Assembly (NCBI RefSeq): GCF_932294415.1
Contig: NC_065544.1
Location: 30,739,710-30,803,709, forward strand
DNA from: Quercus robur
Lineage: Eukaryota; Streptophyta; Magnoliopsida; Fagales; Fagaceae
Direction: 5' to 3'
Length of the DNA: 64,000 bases
Shown here: positions 36,225 through 47,902 of the stretch, piece by piece
How the letters are laid out: every line of letters begins with the position of its first letter
Numbering within the stretch: position 1 is the stretch's first letter
The notes under the pieces: generated by a model
The model's database searches: none
Told to the model about the DNA's origin: nothing
Seen by the model: the letters and a program-made list of their open reading frames with translations, nothing else
Translations under genes and position numbers: made by a program

Positions 36225-37606
36225 ATGGATCAATCTCATTCGTTTAATGCTCCTCTATACTTTGATGGAAGCAATTATGCTTTTTGGAAAGTCCATATGA
36301 GGACATTTCTATCTTCTATTGATGATAGTATTTGGGATGCTATCGAGATAGGATGGACTAAGTCGGAGGCTGGCAAATCCACATGGGATAAGGTCGCTCT
36401 TGCGGCAGCTAATGCTAATAGCAAGGCTTTAAATGCTATTTTTTGTGGTGTTTTCCGAGATGAATTTCACAGGATCTCTCATGTTACAATTGCCTAGGAG
36501 GCGTGGTAAATCTTGGAGACGACCTATGAAGGCACCAAAAAGGTGAAGGACACCAAATTGCAAATGCTTACCACATGCTTCAAGGAGCTGAAAATGAGTG
36601 AAGACGAGTCATTCGACTCATTTTATGGGAAGCTAAATGAAGTGGTGATTGGGAAATTCAACTTGGGAGAAAAGACAGAGGACTCTAAGATTGTGAAGAA
36701 GATTCTACGTTCATTGCCGGAGAGTTTCCGTTCCAAGGTCACTACCATCAAATAAAGCAAAGACCTTAATGAGATTAAAATTCAAGAACTCATCGGTTCT
36801 CTTCAAACTTATGAACTATCTCTACCATCTCAAAGGAAGAGCAAATCTCTTGCTCTCAATACAATTAATGAGAGATTAGAAGCTCAAGAGTCCTCACATG
36901 AGGATGAGGTAGAAAGGGATGTGGCGTACCTTGCCAAGAACTTCCGTAAGTTCCTAAAGTTCAAGAGAGATGGAAAGTCTTTTGAGAAGGGCAAATTCTC
37001 AAAGTTCAAGAAGGACAAGAAAGACTTTTTGGTGTGTTAAAAATGAAGAAAGTGGAACAAGACTACAAGAGCATACTTGTCAGGTACAAGGAAACGAAGT
37101 GTGAAGTTGAAGCGCTAAATGGAGAACTAACCGATGCCTACTCCAAGATCAAGTTTCTTGAGCTTGAAGTGATTCAAGCTAATGCCAAAGTGGAGTGCGT
37201 TGCCTCCAAGAAACTTGGCGAAGTGCTTGCACATCAAAAGCCTTTTTATGACAAAAGTGGATTAGGATATGCCATAGAGAGTAGTTCAAGTGCCAATGTG
37301 TCCAAGGAGATGAAATTTGTTAAAGCTAAGGAACCAATGGTAGCAACACCTAGTGTTGAGAATGTAAAAGTGGAGAAGAAGTCAAATGGAACTGCTAAAA
37401 AGGTTTTGACAAAACCTCAAAATCCATTTGTGGCCAAACCTAAGGCTAAAGGAAAGTCTCTCCCAAAGTCTCAAAGTGGTCCTCAAGTTCAACACTTTTG
37501 CCACCATTGTGGAGTTAGAGGACACATAAGACCTAACTGCTATAAACTTCACGCATTGAAGAAAGTGGATTCTCAAAGGCTAAGAGGACAAGGAAAGGGG
37601 AATTAG
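36225..37606 (+). pseudogene. Copia-type gag with internal stops
   Basis: Starts MDQSHSFNAPLYFDGSNYAF, then in the same frame across stops at 36495, 36507 and 36753: LETTYEGTKKVKDTKLQML, GKLNEVVIGKFNLGEKTEDS, ILRSLPESFRSKV, IKIQELIGSLQTYEL. This is the UBN2/gag family of plant Copia elements. After a frameshift, 37034-37606 adds a coiled-coil-like Lys/Glu-rich stretch, a basic linker and a CCHC knuckle (CHHCGVRGHIRPNC, C-x2-C-x4-H-x4-C). It would form the virus-like particle; at least three stops and one shift inactivate this copy. Confidence 0.85.
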
Positions 37607-37799
37607 AACGCCAAGCAATCAAAAGGGCGAGAAGTTGATTCCAGTTTTGGTGATGTGATAAAGATAATAGACACCATCACCTCTTGTTTGGCAAGCTTTA
37701 GCCAAAAGTTTGAGAATCACAACTCTAGTACCCAATCCTCTAAGGATATAACCTCAAATGCATGTGCCATGTGGGTGAAGAATGGTACACATGTATAAG

Positions 37800-39849
37800 C
37801 ATTAGACCATGTCTATGCATTAATTCTTCCTATATGTTGTGACTTTGTATTGGTTGTTTGCTTATGTTTTACATTCTAGCATGTTTCTTTTCAAGTTTGT
37901 TTTGTGCTTGTTGTATTTGTTGATCTTACTTTACATGTTCTGTTTTTTAGTGTGCTGAAAAATTCAAAAACCCATAAAAATTGAAACATCTCTAAAAAGT
38001 TTGATTGCTTGTGTTGTGATTATCACATGCGAGTTTGGCCTAGTACCTTCATACTAATGGCGTAGTGCATTTATAAGCTTAGCTTGTTATGTATGCACAT
38101 CTATTTTTGTGGGAAAAATCTTGAAATCTATGTATAACTGTTGTAAATCGATTTTCAAACTTGTCATGAATGATTGGTCAATAGTCTTGATGGTTTTGAT
38201 ACATGCATAAACATATACCTATATATCTTCCCACACATTTTATGTTTTTGCTTTATAGCTCAACAAATGTCAAATCTCGAAAAGAGAAAATGAGTTACAA
38301 AAGTCGTCGCACATACTAGTATTTGACTAGGAAAAAGGGAAAGCAACTTGTATTGAAATGTATGGTGCCCATAAAGCCAAATACTTATTTTTAATATTAA
38401 AATATCAAAAATTTCAGGCACCAATCTCAAAATGAGATGTATTGTTAAAAAATGATCAAATGTTATAATTTGTAAAGAAGCCAAATGAAAAACTTCAAAG
38501 ATATGTAATCATTTTCTTGTGGAAGGTCATATATGTTCATTTCTATAATTGAGATAGACCACTTGACTTAGTACTAGTTGTGTATGACTTGATTGAATTG
38601 ATCATTGAAGTTTCACTTTGGACTAAGGACTATTCGACATTTGATACTCACACATAACACACAAGATTTTTGTTCAATGAATGCTTATTTCATTTGTGTA
38701 TTTATACATGTTCAAATGTGATATGTATACTCAATTGCTTATTAATCAAACCCAAAAAGATTTTTTAGTATTTTATATGTTTTTGAAAGTGTTTTTATGC
38801 TTTCGTGTTTTAAGTTTTTGTTTAAATTGCATTTTTCATAGTTTTCAACAAAAACTCCTTCAAAGGCATTTTCCTGAGAAGCTCGCGACTAAACTCTTCC
38901 CGCAAAAATGGGTTAAGGCAAAACATGAAAACACAAAATTCAGATAGAAACTTTCGCAACTGTCTCGCTACTGTTTCGCAAGTAAAGTCTTCTCGCGAAA
39001 AGTTTTGTACTTCTGAGGCATTTTTTGCGAGTAACTTTGTGAGAAGTTAACCCACGAAAAACGTGTGTTTTCAGTTTTAAAGGGCTGATGTAGATAGTTT
39101 TTCAAACTTACTTATTTTCCCTCACTTCGTCTCCTTTAAGCCTCAAACAACCCAAAACTTACTTCCCCTAAAAAACCCAACGATTTTCAAGTGCAATCAT
39201 TTCCAAATCTTCTCTCTTTATTTACTTAGATTATGCAGAAAATTTTAGGTTTTACTTGATATGGGTTATTTTGGAAAAAGGTTGGGAAACTTTCAATTTT
39301 GTGAAAATTCTTTCAATTTCTTGGTTGGGCTTTGTCCCATTTGGTTTGTTTGTGATTGTGTTAGCCAATTGTGACAATTTTAACATGTATTTAGGCAAGT
39401 TTCACTCATATTCATGCATTGCCCACATGTTAGTTTTATAGGTGCATACCAAGTGTTTGATAAAATGCTCAAATGACATTTTGGTGTTGTTTTGGATTCC
39501 AATAAGTTCCAAACTTTGGGGATTACCATGATTGGACTTGTTTATCATGTTTTGATCATTAGGTCTGTGCTTTACACACTTTGACCTAAATGTGCTTAGT
39601 TATGCCTTGCATATGCATCACATATGCATACCACATGCACACTTGATGCACACACTTGCACAATTATCAATTGTTTTGCATTTCATTGATATTACATGTT
39701 TAAGAACTTTTAACATGATTGTGTGACATTGTTTTTGTTCCTTTTTAGGATTTTGTGCTTATTTTATGGACTAACTTGGTACTAATCAAGTTTGTGTTCT
39801 TATTTTGTGTTTTTGCACTTGTTTCTCTACTTTGTGTCTGTTTGTGTAG
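37800..39849 (+). other. Non-coding interior of the LTR element
   Basis: About 2 kb between gag and the transposon-protein ORF with no convincing frame. Around 38880-39065 it contains another cluster of CG-centred motifs (CTCGCGAC, TTTCGCAA, TTCTCGCGAAAA, TTTGCGAG, CCCACGAAAAACGTG) like those in the LTRs. Confidence 0.6.
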
Positions 39850-40515
39850 ATGTATCGCCGCTCCTCTCATGGTAAAGAACCCGTGATTAACCTAACGTCA
39901 TCCCCTGTATCAAAGAGGACCCGACATTCGTCCGAAGTCTCCAACAGCGAGAGATTCAAGACTCTTCTAGATTCTCAGACTTTCTCTAGCATTTTTAAGG
40001 ATGCCCCCACTGTGGTGGAACGTATTGTCCGATTTGACATATTGGGATCCACTTTTATCCCTAGGATTTTTGTTGATAAAGATTGGGCAAATCTATTCAG
40101 AAACTTCGAGGATTCGAATGATGAATTAGTTAAGGAATTCTACTCAAATGCTAGATTCATCAGAGTTAAACTGAAGTGTTGGGTTCGAGGAAAAGAGTTT
40201 ATCATCACTTCAAACTACCTTGCAAAGATCCTATGCATCACTCAACCAACAAATGTGGACACCTCTCCATATGATGATAGACTTCCTCTAGTGACAGATA
40301 TTCTTAAAATTCTTGGAGCTGATCATAAGGTCTCAGCCAAAGGCACATCCATTGGAACTGCGAAGTTTGAACTTGAACTAAAGACTCTCACATTGATCAC
40401 GTTCTCCAATCTCTATCCACTGTCTCACACAGGGTTCATCAATCTTGGAAGAGCACAGTTCTTGTGTAATCTCATCACAGGAGCTCTGATTGATATTTGC
40501 ACTCACATTTTCTAG
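39850..40515 (+). CDS. Plant 'putative transposon protein' domain ORF inside the LTR element
   Basis: A 221-codon open frame starting MYRRSSHGKEPVINLTSSP. It contains LVKEFYSNARFIRVKLKCWV, VRGKEFIITSNYLAKILCI and LYPLSHTGFINLGRAQFLCN, matching from memory the conserved plan of the plant 'putative transposon protein' (Transposase_32-type) family: Ser-rich start, EFY-x-N block, WVRGK block, then a HT-x-xINLGRA block. Function of that family is unknown. The frame ends at 40515; a Ser/Pro-rich stretch and a helix-like tail (VEGLHERISRLANI, TTIETQLDANQRKLEE) continue in broken form to about 41022, so the original protein was longer. It occupies the place where pol would be expected. Confidence 0.6.
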   Translation: MYRRSSHGKEPVINLTSSPVSKRTRHSSEVSNSERFKTLLDSQTFSSIFKDAPTVVERIVRFDILGSTFIPRIFVDKDWANLFRNFEDSNDELVKEFYSNARFIRVKLKCWVRGKEFIITSNYLAKILCITQPTNVDTSPYDDRLPLVTDILKILGADHKVSAKGTSIGTAKFELELKTLTLITFSNLYPLSHTGFINLGRAQFLCNLITGALIDICTHIF

Positions 40516-41850
40516 ACTATGGAGAAAACAGCAACATGAACAACAATACGGATGTGTCTTCCTTTCTGCAATCTTATCATGAAAATCATGGTACTTAAAG
40601 GTGTTTCTCCACCAAGAGATGGAATGATCCTAGTTCGTTAATGCCCAATATCCATGGTGTCTCTTCAAATGAGCAAAAGTCATTCTTCTACTGAACGGGA
40701 AAAGCAAAATCCATCCAATACACCAAAGAGTGAATCTGTCCCACATGTCACTCCTTCCGGTCATGGCTCAGCTGCTCACACTACCCCTGGGCATATCGAG
40801 ATTGCATCTCCTCACATTCCTGAGCCGTAGACTACTAGCACTCAGCCAGGACTATCTAGCTCTCATGCCGACAGATTGACTATTTTGGTTGAGGGTTTGC
40901 ATGAGCGTATTTCAAGACTTGCTAATATCATCTACTCCACCAACAACCAGGTTCAAATGTGTCTCACAACCATTGAGACACAGTTAGATGCAAATCAACG
41001 CAAACTAGAGGAGAGCCTTTAGCTATTCGTGCCAAGAAGGGGGAGTGCAACTCATTGTATAGATTGGATGATAGCATATAGTAAGGGGGAGAGCATCACA
41101 AGAAGGAAAATGTGCATATTGAAAGGGGGAGTTTTGTGAGCTTAAAAGGAGAAAGTTTAAACATACTTTTGGATAGTCTAACCATTGTTTGGCTAGTCTA
41201 GTTTACAGCTTATTAGTTTTCTGGCTAGTCGTGTTTATAGTTTCTTTGCTTTTATCTTTATAGTCTTTATAACTCTTGGATATTTACATTGATTTCTTTT
41301 AAAACTTTAAGTACTTTGGTTTAAAACTTTCAGTTTAATTTCAGTACTTTGTTTTTGTATAATTGCTTTGTAGCATTTTTTCCAAGTACTTTTAGATTTT
41401 GTTGCATTATCTTGAGTATTACACATTTGTGCCCTTGTTGGATCTTGTATCCTTGAAGCAAATACTTCGTGTATTTTTTGTTGGTTGTGTGTTGGACATG
41501 CAATTGAGTTTTGCATTGCTCTTAATTGCATTGCTGTCCGGATGATCATTTACTAGCTAAATGTTTATTGTAGTCAGTCTTTAATGACTATTCTTATTTG
41601 ATGAAGATATGCTTAACTGTTTATATAGTGTTTATTACCTTGATTGCACTTTACTTGCTCATATACGTACCATGTATTCAACTTGTCATAAGCTTAATGA
41701 AAGTTTTGTTTGTGTGTGAGTGTTTCAGGTTACAGTTATATACATGCAACTGCTTCACAGCTTCTAGATTAGGCATGAGTGAGTTTTACCACTGTTCCAA
41801 AACTCATGTTTAAGTCTAGAGTATGTTTTAGGGGTTTTGTCACGGAATAG

Positions 41851-41864
41851 CCAAAGGGGGAGAT
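41851..41864 (+). promoter_or_regulatory. Polypurine tract of the LTR element
   Basis: CCAAAGGGGGAGAT lies immediately before the 3' LTR, at the place where plus-strand DNA synthesis starts. A related purine-rich phrase (AAGGGGGAG) recurs upstream at about 41037-41043 and 41085-41092. Confidence 0.75.
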
Positions 41865-42933
41865 TGTAAAGTTGTGATTTACAACTATTTTGTGTTGGCT
41901 TTAATTCCATGCCAAATTTTATTGTAATTTTGCTTAATCTTTTGTACCTTGTATTTTATGTGAGATTTCATTGTAAGGGTTGTGTGTGAGAGAGAGTGTA
42001 AAGATTCAAGGCAAATTGAAGATCAAAAAAGTTTTCGCAGGTAGCTCACGATAAGCTTTCCCGCAAAGTGAAGCATGTGCTCAGCACATGACTGGAATGC
42101 GAAGAGTTATGACAGATGGTGACAGCTAGTTTCTGTGAGTGTCTCGGGGAAAGGCCTTCCCGTGAGATACCCACGAAACATTCTGTTTGGCTAATTTGTC
42201 ATATCTGATACACCAGGTCTCTACCCACATAATTTATACCCAAATTACCCTCATATTGAAAGGGGTGCTTTTCAGAGAGAAAACCTTAGCGATTACCCTT
42301 GAGAATGAGAGATTGTCATACCCACAATTCTTTACATAATCCATTGTGGTTTTCATCAACTCCTACCTCTCAATTTCCAAATTCTTGAGAGGTTGATAGC
42401 CCAAACAATTATCACACCCATCCTGAGTGTAAAGTGAGGTTTTGGTGCTGTTGGGAAGCATTGAAAGAAGCCATTTGTTTGGTGGATGCAATAGGGCAAA
42501 ATTGCGTGATCCGAAGAGCTAGAGAAGGCAAGGCTTCGTTAAGTCAATTGGTAGCAGGAGCTTGGAGGGCTCGAGTATATGAGGTAAACTAGGCTTGGAG
42601 GGTCTTTTATTATTCGTGTACTCCAACTTATTCTTTAGTAGATCGATTTATCGCTTGGAGGGCGGTGAAGAAGTTTTTCCTTGAGTTCTTCGGTTTCCTT
42701 TTCAATAACACATCGGCGTGTTATCTTATATTTACATTCTTCTTGCCTACTCTTTTAGCTTTCATTTTTCTGTTGTGATTTGATGAATATGGTTTAGAGT
42801 AGTTATATTGTTTATCCACTCGCACTTACTCTATTCCGCACTTAGTTTAAGTTAAAGTAAAACTAAACGAGCCGTAATTTTATTTTGGAGGGTCTAAATA
42901 GCTCTTGTGTTTTTACACAAATTCGAGCTTTCA
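41865..42933 (+). repeat. 3' LTR of the gag-only retrotransposon
   Basis: Same start and end as the 5' LTR and within one base of its length. Differences are mostly transitions, several at CG positions of the 5' copy (for example CGCGAAAC versus CACGAAAC), as expected from methylated-cytosine decay. Confidence 0.9.
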
Positions 42934-43321
42934 CCAATTAAGTCAAACATAGGAATAGTTACATTCCTAAGCATCTAGATTGCAAAGCATCACATTCCTA
43001 GTAATCTAGATGCTAGGAATAATGTGGATTCCCTGGTACCAAACGCCACCTAAAATGCTTAGAAACTGAAATGTCAACAAATGTGATTTATTTCATATTA
43101 ACAACATAATAAATAATTTTCTTCATTATATATATATATATATATATATTTTAAAATAAGGAGATTAATTGTTTTAGCCTTAGGTAGCGTATGTCGTCAC
43201 ACACTAACATGCACAATGTTGGTGGCTACAAATGTCGTCTTTGCCTAAGGAGAAAAACGACATGAGAAGAGTCTTAGCCAAAAAAAAAAAAAAAAGAAAA
43301 AAAAAAGAAAAAAGAAAAAAA

Positions 43322-43696
43322 GATAAATTACAACTTACCTACTTGTGGTTTGGCCGAAATTTAAGTTGACTATTTGTAATTTGAAATTTGACACTTTACC
43401 CACTTGAGATTTAATCGAAATTTAAGTTGCCTACCTATGGTTTGAAATTCTATAATACAAGTGTTCTGCTGCATATTTTTTATCTTATTTAATCTTGTAT
43501 TTTTATGTTTTTTGTGTTTTTGGAGGAGAGAGACATAAAAGTGGAGTAAAATTACATATTTAGCCCTATTTTTAATAGGTGTGGGTTACAGAATTTTAAC
43601 TGAGCTAACTTCAGGTGGGTAAAGTGTCAAATTTTAAACCACAAATAGACAACTTAAATTTCGGCCAAACCACAAGTGGTTAAGTTGTAATTTGCC
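43322..43696. mobile_element. MITE with long terminal inverted repeats, MULE-like
   Basis: Left AAATTACAACTTACCTACTT pairs with right AAGTGGTTAAGTTGTAATTT, and the pairing continues through TGGTTTGGCCGAAATTTAAG. The phrase GACACTTTACCCACTTGAG resembles AACACTTTGCCTACCTGAG in the larger MULE at 44399-45891. Flanks are A-rich on both sides, so a 9-bp duplication is possible but not informative. Confidence 0.65.
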
Positions 43697-43791
43697 AAAA
43701 AAAAAGAAAAATAAAAAAAAGAACGACATCAGAAGAGCACAGAACAAGGAAATAACCCAAATCCTTGAATTTTTCTGGTAAGACATTTTTT

Positions 43792-43856
43792 TAGACTGGT
43801 AGTATCTCTTTTTATTTATTTATTTTTTTTTTTTGAGCAATAGACTGGCAGTATCT
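43792..43856 (-). repeat. Micro-insertion (minus orientation), 16-bp direct repeats
   Basis: TAGACTGGTAGTATCT (43792-43807) and TAGACTGGCAGTATCT (43841-43856), one mismatch, flank a 33-bp T-rich insert ending TTTTGAGCAA. Read on the - strand the insert is TTGCTC followed by A's and (TAAA) units. Confidence 0.65.
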
Positions 43857-44199
43857 GATACCATTTTTAAGTTTCTTATTTACATTTATATTATTTTTTT
43901 TCATGTATACATATAGTTGGTTACTAAAGTATATGTGTTGAGTGCTTTTAGTTATTGGTGTTTCAAATAAGTGTTTTAAGACTCTGAAGTTTAAGATATA
44001 AGGACTATTAATCTTTCCATCCAGTACTGTTAATTTTCTTGTCTATAAATCTAACATAATAATGACAACTTAGGGACACTTAATTGAAGATGCAAAGCTT
44101 TAGCTATGTCCCTTGTATGGAATTCATTTAGGCACACTCACAAAAATCATGCTTTGGCACAAAGGGTTAGGTCTCTTAAGAACATGTCTATTAGGTCTA

Positions 44200-46775
44200 A
44201 TGATTACACCAAGTATAACTTGAATCCAATAACTTCTTGTTGAATTCATATTTTGAAAATCTAATCGTTGAATTACATGTTTTATATATACTTAACATGC
44301 ATGCCAATTTTCATGTCAGTCAGTGTAATTTACCATTTGATCTTTGAACTCATCTTTTATAAATTATTTTAAATTACAAAAACTTGAATTTAAACAATGG
44401 GGAAATTATAGTAAACCACCTGTGGTTAGGCCCGTTTTCACTTTGTCTACCCATGGTTCAAAACTTAACACTTTGCCTACCTGAGCTAACTTCCGTTAGG
44501 GATCTGTTACCCACCTCTCCCTTTGCCATTAGAAAAACATATTTTTAGGGGGGAAAAAAAACATAATAGAAATAAAAATGTTAGGGTTATTGATTGCTTA
44601 AGAACTTCTATGAGAACAAAGTGAAGGAATAGCACATCAATCAAATATGCTATAGTTCTAAAGTTCTAAAAAAACATACAAAAATAAGAGAAATTAAGAT
44701 CAAATATGCTAAAGTTCTAAAGTTATAAAAAAAGATAATCCATTATTCAAAAAATAAAAAAGATAATCCAAAAACCTAGCCAGTATCAAAAGCTACCAAA
44801 TGACAATCAATTTCATTTTCAAACCATCAAATAATCACGTTAGCTGAAAGAGGGACTGATAAGATTCTCTTTGAATTCGAGAAAGAGAGAATTAGATCGA
44901 CCACTAATCTCTAATCTTTGATCTCCTAACTCCTATCTCTGCTGATCTCCCAAATTCAATCTCTACCGATCTCCCAAATCAAATCTTTGACTTTGATCTC
45001 CACTGATCTCTATGGTTGTCAATTTTTGTTGCCAAGCTTGCCCTTCTCTGAAGCTGACTTATTCTCCTTAACAACCAAAGCCACAACCCATAAATCCACT
45101 TGTTTCTTCTAAGATCAAGTCCCAAGTGATACTTATTGATTGGGTAATTTGTGAGTTATAAGCGATTTAGATACTTGATGTTTTGGATTTGATGATTCAA
45201 GTGTTTTGCTATTGTGGTTGGGATTCAAAGTGGGTTTGAAGTTGGAATTAGGGGTGGGTTTGCTATTGTGGTTAGGATTTAGAGTGCGTTTTAAGTTGGA
45301 ATTGGGGGGTGGGTTTGAAGTTGGAAGGTTCCTTCCCTTTCCTTGATTGGTGGTGTTTGGTTATGCAGAAAAAGATTGAGAATTAGGAGAGGCACAAGCA
45401 GCACCTAGGGTCGCTACCACGTCACCAAACCTATGGCTGATCTACCACAATCCAAACCCACGGCTAGATTTCTCTTTACCTCATTCTTTGGTTGTTGATT
45501 GCTTATCTCTATTTCACTCTCCTCTGTTAATAATGTTGCTAGTTGTTTTGAGATTGTTGGTCTTCATGTAAAAATTGGTTCACAATTTTGAGTTGTTATG
45601 AGATTGTTGATATTGGTATAGATTAAAAGTGATTTCATTAAACCCTTTGATTCATGTGCTATTCCTCCACTTTGTTCTCATAGAAGTTCTTAAACAATCA
45701 AAAACCCTAACTTTTTTATTTTTGTTATGTTTATTTTTCCCTAAAACTATGTTTTTCTAACGGCAAAAGAAGAGGTGGGTAACAGAGCCCTAACGGAAGT
45801 TACCTCAGGTGGGTAAAGTGTTAAGTTTTGAACCATGGGTAGGCAAAGTGAAAACGGGTTTAACCACAGGTGGGTTTACTGTAATTTCCCCTTAAACAAT
45901 TGATTGATGATATGACTATTGATCTTTGATTATCTTTAAATTTTGTAAACATGAAAAATATACGAAGATGATATAATCCAGAAGTAGATTTATCAAAATT
46001 GACCTCTAATTTAAAAATATTGGGTGGTGTAACATTACTTAATATTGGGTTCAAATTACACCTAGTGTAACTCTACTTGTTATTGAATTCATATTTTAAA
46101 AGTTCCACCATTGGATTATATATTATTTATGTTCTTAACATGTATACCAATATTCATGCCAATCAGTTGTTATTTACTAATTAATATATAAACTCATATT
46201 TTACTCATTATTTTAAACTACAAAAACTTGAATTTAAATAATTGATTGATGACATGATTATTGATATTTGATTATCTTGAAATTTTGTAAGTATGGAAAA
46301 TGCATGAAGATAATGTAATCCAAATGTGGATTTGTTAAAATTCGTATTCAATTAAAAAAATATTGAGTGGTTTAATATTGTTTTAAATTACACCAAGTAT
46401 AACTTTAAATAGGGTTAGGTTTAAGTTACACTTGGTGTAACTCTAAACAATGTCATACTACTCAATAAGTTGTTATTGAATTCATATTTTAATAATCCCA
46501 TTGTTGAAGTACATATTCTATATTTGCTTAACATGCATGCCAATTTTCATGCCAATCGAATGTTATTTTCCATGCAATCCATAAACTCATCTTTTATGAA
46601 TTATTTTAAACTATAAAAACTTGAATTTAAACAATTGATTGATAATATAACCATTGATCTCTGATCACCTTGAAATTTTGCAAGCATGGAGAGTATATGA
46701 ATATAGTGTAATCAAACGGTAGGTTTGTCAAAATTGGCATCCAATAATAAGTTATTAAGTGGTGTAATATATACA
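44200..46775. repeat. Tandem array of about 340-390 bp units, interrupted by a MULE
   Basis: The landmark CTTGAATTTAAA-CAATTGATTGAT recurs at 44383 (its second half displaced by the MULE), 46227 and 46620; TGTTGAATTCATATTTT and AACATGCATGCCAATTTTCATG also recur. After removing the MULE the periods are about 342 and 393 bp; the longer unit has an extra block holding a TTACACTTGGTGTAA palindrome. Copies are diverged, and none codes for protein. Confidence 0.7.
44399..45891. mobile_element. Non-autonomous Mutator-like foldback element with exact 9-bp target duplication
   Basis: TTAAACAAT at 44390-44398 and 45892-45900 bounds a 1,493-bp element whose ends are GGGGAAATTATAGTAAACC and its near-perfect inverse (one mismatch). 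The inverted repeats extend about 150 bp and include GTTACCCACCTC / GAGGTGGGTAAC. The interior has repeated GATCTCC phrases and a direct repeat of about 54 bp beginning TTTGCTATTGTGGTT (45205 and 45259). No transposase. Confidence 0.85.
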
Positions 46776-46835
46776 GGGTAAAATATAATTTTGGTCCCTA
46801 AACTATAACAAAAATTTGTTTTTTGTCCCTAAACT

Positions 46836-47480
46836 TTACCTAAAATAATATAACCCATTTCCCACCACTGCCACCACCTTCAACCTTCACTGGTACCAAT
46901 TGCCAATGCCATCAACATCTCCGGTCACGGTAAAACTTCCTATTTAATTAAATCTAACCAATCCCCATTGTCACTCTTAAACCCACCAACCACCATAGCT
47001 GAAACCCATGTTTCCTATCATAGCCAAAATCATCACCACAGCTAAAACCCATGTTTCAAACCCACTCCTCATTCTTATTTCCAATTCTCTTCCTAGTCTC
47101 CCGAATCACTTTTCTGATTTTGCTCTTTCATTTCCATTCTCTTTTATTTCCCATTTTTATACTATGATCGAACCCACTCCGTGTTAGTTCTCTTTGATTT
47201 GTTTTGTTGTCTTTGGTTGATTCAATGATTCGGTTTCTTTTTGGTGTTTAGAATTAGGATTTGATGGTATTGGCTTAAGTTTGAACACATGGGTTTCACC
47301 TATGGTGGTTGGTGGGTTTGAAAGGAACGGTAGGGATTGGGTTGGATTTAATTACATAAGTGGTTTGGTCATGATTGGCGATGTTGATTGCATCGGTCTG
47401 TCGGAGGATGGTGCCAGTGAAGGTTGATGGTGGGGTGGAGGTGGCCAGTAGGAGGTGTTGGGTTGTTTTATTTTAGGTAA
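46836..47480. mobile_element. Long inverted-repeat (foldback) element
   Basis: Left arm TTACCTAAAATAATATAACC pairs with the right end GGTTGTTTTATTTTAGGTAA. Pairing recurs inward: CCTTCAACCTTCACTGGTAC with GTGCCAGTGAAGGTTGATGG, and CCACCAACCACCATAGCTGA with the complement near 47293-47315. Upstream at 46776-46835 is a GGTCCCTAAACT motif present twice on the left only, so one end may be truncated. No coding capacity seen. Confidence 0.6.
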
Positions 47481-47623
47481 TAGAAATAAGAAAAGTCAAA
47501 TTTAATTAAATAAGTATATATGTGGCAGGTGTTCATTCATAAAGTATAGAGTATAAAGTATAAAAAATAGAGCACTCTCTGAACAATTGTCATAAATCTA
47601 AACAAGTCTGTCTAAACAATATT

Positions 47624-47902
47624 GGCCAAAATGGACATTTGCCCCTTTCGCTCAAAACAAGTAGCAAAATATTCCTCTTCTGATACTATTTAGCCATATA
47701 CCCCTGTTTTAAACTCAATTTTTGAACTCGAGTTACATGTAACATTTTGCAAGTAACTCGATTTTCATTAAATCGAGTTTTTCATTGAAACTCGATTTTT
47801 TAAAAATCGAGTTTCAAAATAAGGGTATTTTACTAAATAGTTTCAGAACATGAGCATTTTGTTACTTGTTTTGGACCAAATGGGCAAATGTCCATTTTGA
47901 CC
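47624..47902. mobile_element. MITE with about 70-bp inverted repeats and 10-bp target duplication
   Basis: AAACAATATT at 47614-47623 and 47903-47912 flanks a 279-bp element starting GGCCAAAATGGACATTTGCC and ending in its inverse (GGCAAATGTCCATTTTGACC). The centre contains alternating ACTCGATTTT / AAAATCGAGT palindromes. TSD length and long arms suggest a MULE-type element. Confidence 0.8.

Larger units (their letters stand above)
35087..42933 (+). mobile_element. Complete LTR retrotransposon with gag and an extra ORF but no recognisable pol
   Basis: LTRs at 35087-36156 (1,070 bp) and 41865-42933 (1,069 bp), both TGTAAAG...TTTCA. The 5-bp target duplication CCAAT is exact (35082-35086 and 42934-42938). 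A Met-tRNA-type PBS follows the 5' LTR and a purine tract precedes the 3' LTR. The interior has a Copia-type gag (36225-37606), about 2 kb without frames, and a plant transposon-protein ORF (39850-40515). No protease, integrase, RT or RNase H motif was seen. By eye the LTRs differ at roughly one base in ten over the first 260 bp, so the insertion is old. It must have moved using enzymes from another element. Confidence 0.9.
42939..44199. other. Intergenic DNA between the LTR element and the tandem-repeat array
   Basis: Includes a (TA)n microsatellite near 43127-43149, an A/G-rich tract (about 43280-43321), one MITE and one micro-insertion listed separately. No gene seen. Confidence 0.55.
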
